8,592 nt of DNA. It comes from Acidobacterium sp. GTDB taxonomy: Bacteria; Acidobacteriota; Terriglobia; Terriglobales; Acidobacteriaceae. How positions within the stretch are numbered: position 1 is the first letter of the stretch; each line of letters opens with the position of its first letter. Below are positions 5,676-8,592 of the stretch, piece by piece. Below the pieces are notes generated by a model. The model had not been told where the DNA came from. It ran no database searches and was given only the letters and a program-made list of their open reading frames with translations. A program made the translations under genes and the position numbers. The DNA lies in assembly GCA_003152595.1 (NCBI GenBank), contig PMAM01000110.1, positions 3,406-11,997 on the forward strand, read 5' to 3'.

Positions 5676-7274
5676 CTAATGGCCCGCTATCTCTTCCGGC
5701 GCCGCCTGCCTGCGTGGCGGCCGCCGCATGACGAAAGGCAGCGGGATCAGGCACGCGATAATCAGGCTCAATCCCCAGAAGGCGTTCTGGTAGCTGAGCA
5801 TCTGCGCCTGCCTGTTCAGGGTCTGCCATGCATCGCCCAGCGCAAACTGCCTGGCGGCGTTTGCGCTCTGCCCCAGCCGCATCAGCGCCTGCTGTGTCAT
5901 ATCCACAAAACGCGAGTACTGCAGGCTGCCCGCCACCGCATGCGCGCTCAGATTCGCCATATGCGTCTGTTGCGTTCGCTGCAGGAACGTGGTCAGCAGC
6001 GCAGTGCCCACCGATCCGCCGATGTTGCGCGCGAAATTGGAGAAGCTTGAAATCTGGTTGTTCTTGTTGCGCGGCACACCCAGGTAGTTGAGCGTGCTGA
6101 TGGGGATGAACACGAACGACAGCCCCATCACCTGGTAGGCGCGCCACAGCGTGATCTGCGCAAACGACACGCCCAGATCCAGCCGCGTGAGATTGAAGAG
6201 CCCCGCGGCCGTGATCGCGTAACCGATGGCCACCAGCAGCCGCGGATCCATTTTCCGCCACCCCACGAGCCGTCCGGCGATCGGCATGGTCAGCATCAGC
6301 ACCAAAGCCCCCGGCGACAACACCATCCCCGCTCGCTCGGCCGTGTACCCCAGCAACACCTGCAGGAACTGCGGAATCAGCACGGTGGTCCCAAACAGCA
6401 CCATGCCCAGCACAAATTGCAAAAAGACCGCGGTGCCGAAGTTGCGATTCTTCAGCAGGCGGATGTCGACGATCGGATCCTCGTGCCGCCACTCCCACCA
6501 GACGAACCACACCAGGGTGCAGGCGGCGATGATCGCGAACGCCGTAATCGTCGAGTCGCCGAACCAGTCTTTCTCCTGGCCCTTGTCCAGTACGAACTCA
6601 AGGCAGCCGACGCCAATCGAGATCAGCCCCAGCCCCATGAAATCGACCCGGCCGGTCGTTTTCTGCTCCTCTTTCAAATACGGCGGGTCCTCAACCATGC
6701 GCTGGGTCAGGAACAGCGAAAGCAGCCCCACCGGCAGGTTGATGAAGAAAATCCAGTGCCAGTTGAAATTGTCCGTGATCCATCCGCCCAGCGTCGGCCC
6801 GATCGCCGGCGCCACCACCACCGCCATGCCATACACCGCGAAAGCCTGCCCACGCTTGCTCACCGGAAACGTGTCGGCCAGGATCGCCTGTTCGCTGGGA
6901 GCCAGCCCGCCGCCGCCTACGCCCTGCAGCACGCGGAACAGCACCAGCAGCGGAAGAGAGCCGGCGAGGCCGCACAGCATGGAGCAAATCGTGAACAGCA
7001 TCACGCACGTCATGTAGAAGCGCTTGCGGCCCATGCGCGCCATCAACCAGCCGGAGATGGGCAGGATCACGGCGCTCGAGACCAGATAGCTGGTCAGCAC
7101 CCACGTGGCCTCCTCCTGGCTCGCGCCCAGCGTGCCTGCCATGTGGGGCAGGGCTACGTTGGCGATGGAGGTGTCCAGCACCTCCATGAAGGTCGCCAGC
7201 GTGACGGTGAGCGCCACCAGCCACGGGTTATGGCTCGGCGTCCAGTTGGCCTCGTCGTAATGCAGTTCCGCCAA
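5676..7274 (-). CDS. DHA2-family (EmrB/QacA-type) MFS multidrug exporter
   Basis: 532-residue inner-membrane protein with about 14 predicted membrane helices, expected to export drugs or other small compounds in exchange for protons. Family signatures are in order: motif D1 LDTSIANVALP at 33-43, motif A GWLMARMGRKR at 75-85, RVLQGVGGGG at 114-123 (motif B region, with conserved R114), and the antiporter motif C GxxxxxxxxIGPTLGG at 149-164, followed by WHWIFFINLP. The loop around 192-208 and the extracellular stretch at about 434-498 are hydrophilic, as in EmrB. The start is a TTG at 7272-7274 with AGGGAA seven bases upstream; an in-frame TGA lies one codon further up, and the next Met (residue 30) is inside the first helix. 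No EmrA-type membrane fusion partner or outer-membrane channel is in the window. It is followed after 58 bases by the LysR gene. Substrate unknown; polyamine or organic-cation export is possible only by context. Confidence 0.93.
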   Translation of the reverse strand: MAELHYDEANWTPSHNPWLVALTVTLATFMEVLDTSIANVALPHMAGTLGASQEEATWVLTSYLVSSAVILPISGWLMARMGRKRFYMTCVMLFTICSMLCGLAGSLPLLVLFRVLQGVGGGGLAPSEQAILADTFPVSKRGQAFAVYGMAVVVAPAIGPTLGGWITDNFNWHWIFFINLPVGLLSLFLTQRMVEDPPYLKEEQKTTGRVDFMGLGLISIGVGCLEFVLDKGQEKDWFGDSTITAFAIIAACTLVWFVWWEWRHEDPIVDIRLLKNRNFGTAVFLQFVLGMVLFGTTVLIPQFLQVLLGYTAERAGMVLSPGALVLMLTMPIAGRLVGWRKMDPRLLVAIGYAITAAGLFNLTRLDLGVSFAQITLWRAYQVMGLSFVFIPISTLNYLGVPRNKNNQISSFSNFARNIGGSVGTALLTTFLQRTQQTHMANLSAHAVAGSLQYSRFVDMTQQALMRLGQSANAARQFALGDAWQTLNRQAQMLSYQNAFWGLSLIIACLIPLPFVMRRPPRRQAAPEEIAGH

Positions 7275-7281
7275 GGGTCAG

Positions 7282-7287
7282 TTCCCT
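7282..7287 (-). promoter_or_regulatory. Ribosome binding site for the TTG start of the MFS exporter
   Basis: Minus-strand AGGGAA, seven bases before the TTG at 7274. An in-frame TGA at 7278-7280 rules out any earlier start, and no ATG precedes the first membrane helix, so TTG is the only reasonable start. Confidence 0.55.
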
Positions 7288-7488
7288 GTGGTGCAGTGAT
7301 CTCCCCGCCCTTCGCGAGGGTCCCTGAATCCCCAAGAATCTTCAAAGAGAGCGGCTGATGCGCCCCGAGGGTGGGGGGATGAAATTGCTGAGCGGGACAT
7401 TTCTTAGATTAGCAGTTGCGCGCGACGCTTCAGATTGTGATTCGATCGTCCGCGTCTGCCCCAAAAGCGTTACGCAATGCAGGCATCT

Positions 7489-8592
7489 TCAATGTCCAGG
7501 AGAAGCGTTCGTCGGCTTCCGATCGGCAGCGCCCGGCTCCGTCACCTTCAGCACCTGGTCAGCCGCCACATTTCGCAGCGTCTGCACCTCGCCCGCCGGC
7601 CAGTGCCCGGCGTTCTCGCTGCGATTCATCCAGATCTCCGCCGGGGCCGACAGCGCCGACACCACCACATCCACACGCCCATCGCCATCGAAATCTCCCA
7701 GCGCGCATCCGCGATGCCGCGCCGGCGGTGACGCATCCAGTCCCGCCTCTTCCGTCAGCGCCACCCACTTCCCGCTCCGTCCCAGGTTCCGGAACACCGT
7801 GTTGTGCTGCGCAATCGCGACACCCGGCAGCGGCAGCGACTCCACGTGCCCCCGCGTCACAAACAGGTCCTTCCACCCGTCATTGTCGAAGTCGTACAGC
7901 GCCGGCCCGTAGCCGCCCATCCCCAGGCTCAGATCGCGCATCCCGCTCGGCGTCGTCACCTCGCGAAAATCTCCCTTGCCCGTGTTCTCGAACAGCGGAA
8001 ACGTCTGCTTGTTCAGCGCCACAAACACAATGTCCGGGTATCCATCATTATTAAAGTCCCGGAAATCCAGCCCCATGCCGGAGATGAACTGCCCGTCCTC
8101 CGGCAGGGTCACGCCCGCATCGAACGCCACCTCTTCGAACTTGTTCCCCAGGTTGTGAAACAGAAAATTGTATTCGGCGTCATTCGTTACGAACAGATCC
8201 TGCTTGCCGTCCAGGTCATAATCGGCCACGCCCACCCCCATGCCCTTGCCCACGTGGTCGCGAATCCCCCACTCCTTCGAAACGTCCCGGAACGTCCCAT
8301 CGCCGTTGTTCAGCAGCAGCCGGTTCGGCTGGCCCTTGTAATTGTTCGGATGGCAGTAGTCGCCGGCGTCTCCCACCTTGCACATCGGCTCGGCGCCGTA
8401 GGTCCACTGCATGTAATCCAGGATGAACAAATCCAGCAGCCCGTCGTCGTTCACGTCGACCCAGGCCCCGCCTTCGGCCCACAATGGCCCATATTGCGGA
8501 TCCTTCGAATCCCCTAGCCCCGCCTTCTCGGTCACGTCGGTGAAGGTCCCATTGCAGTTGTTGTGGTAGAGCGTGTTCCGGTAGACCCCGGC
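7489..8592 (-). CDS. FG-GAP/VCBS repeat (CRTAC1-like) protein, 3' part, with a shortened ASPIC/UnbV end
   Basis: The last 367 codons of a larger gene are visible; the start and any signal peptide lie beyond the right edge. The visible part carries five FG-GAP/VCBS blades, each with a calcium-loop motif: DVNDDG at 46-51, DYDLDG at 124-129, DFNNDG at 179-184, DFDNDG at 234-239 and DFDGDG at 300-305 (counting from the window edge). Between them are the usual 'NNGDGTFRDVS' and 'LFHNLGNKFEEV' style strands. This predicts a secreted or surface beta-propeller that binds calcium. After the last blade the sequence WMNRSENAGHW should lead into an ASPIC/UnbV domain, but passes at W331 directly into PAGEVQTLRNVAADQVLKVTEP, which resembles that domain's last strands. 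About 50-65 residues appear to be missing, in frame. The tail GAADRKPTNASPGH is unremarkable. The role of this family in bacteria is poorly known. Separated by 214 bases from the exporter gene. Confidence 0.88.
   Translation of the reverse strand, partial: AGVYRNTLYHNNCNGTFTDVTEKAGLGDSKDPQYGPLWAEGGAWVDVNDDGLLDLFILDYMQWTYGAEPMCKVGDAGDYCHPNNYKGQPNRLLLNNGDGTFRDVSKEWGIRDHVGKGMGVGVADYDLDGKQDLFVTNDAEYNFLFHNLGNKFEEVAFDAGVTLPEDGQFISGMGLDFRDFNNDGYPDIVFVALNKQTFPLFENTGKGDFREVTTPSGMRDLSLGMGGYGPALYDFDNDGWKDLFVTRGHVESLPLPGVAIAQHNTVFRNLGRSGKWVALTEEAGLDASPPARHRGCALGDFDGDGRVDVVVSALSAPAEIWMNRSENAGHWPAGEVQTLRNVAADQVLKVTEPGAADRKPTNASPGH

Noticed and set aside
7308..7320. Small inverted repeat CCCT-CGCGA-AGGG in the spacer upstream of the exporter, considered as a terminator.
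   Set aside because: The stem has only four pairs and no T run follows on either strand.
7440..7488. Possible terminator just after the FG-GAP gene (short hairpins ATGC-CT-GCAT and GCG-TAA-CGC before TTTT).
   Set aside because: Stems are only three to four base pairs, too weak to call.

Overview
The window is GC-rich bacterial chromosome in which every gene I can support lies on the minus strand, so the sequence reads right to left as a set of co-directional genes. Gene content points to an Acidobacteriota-type bacterium: a secreted FG-GAP/VCBS (CRTAC1-like) protein, a lytic transglycosylase with an unfamiliar N-terminal segment, and a pyruvoyl-type arginine decarboxylase followed by aguB and aguA. 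The taxonomic call is an inference from gene content and style, since no rRNA or other marker is present. There are no RNA genes, CRISPR arrays, insertion sequences or prophage genes.

Layout in the direction of transcription. (1) 8592-7489: 3' part of a beta-propeller FG-GAP repeat protein whose C-terminal ASPIC/UnbV domain appears to lack its middle. (2) A 214-base spacer (7275-7488) in which I find no convincing terminator or promoter. (3) 7274-5676: a DHA2 (EmrB/QacA-type) 14-helix major facilitator exporter. (4) 5617-4691: a LysR-family regulator. (5) 4562-4005: pyruvoyl-dependent arginine decarboxylase, followed 20 bases later by a good rho-independent terminator hairpin. (6) 3916-2999: N-carbamoylputrescine amidase. 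(7) 3002-1824: agmatine deiminase. (8) 1827-1378: tRNA adenosine deaminase TadA. (9) 1350-415: a Cof-type HAD phosphatase. (10) 368-1: the N-terminal part of a secreted lytic transglycosylase, cut by the window edge just before the expected catalytic glutamate.

The central theme is putrescine synthesis. Genes 5, 6 and 7 together encode the whole arginine -> agmatine -> N-carbamoylputrescine -> putrescine route, with a pyruvoyl enzyme in place of the PLP-dependent SpeA. aguB, aguA and tadA are joined by two 4-base stop/start overlaps (ATGA and GTGA), so their translation is probably coupled, and the HAD gene follows after 27 bases. The terminator between the decarboxylase and aguB suggests that the first step is expressed partly apart from the next two. 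The LysR gene directly upstream of the decarboxylase, and the exporter upstream of that, are plausible but unproven partners in control or export.

The most interesting points are the compact pyruvoyl-decarboxylase pathway with an internal terminator, the coupling of the housekeeping gene tadA to polyamine genes, and the in-frame loss of the ASPIC/UnbV core in the FG-GAP protein.
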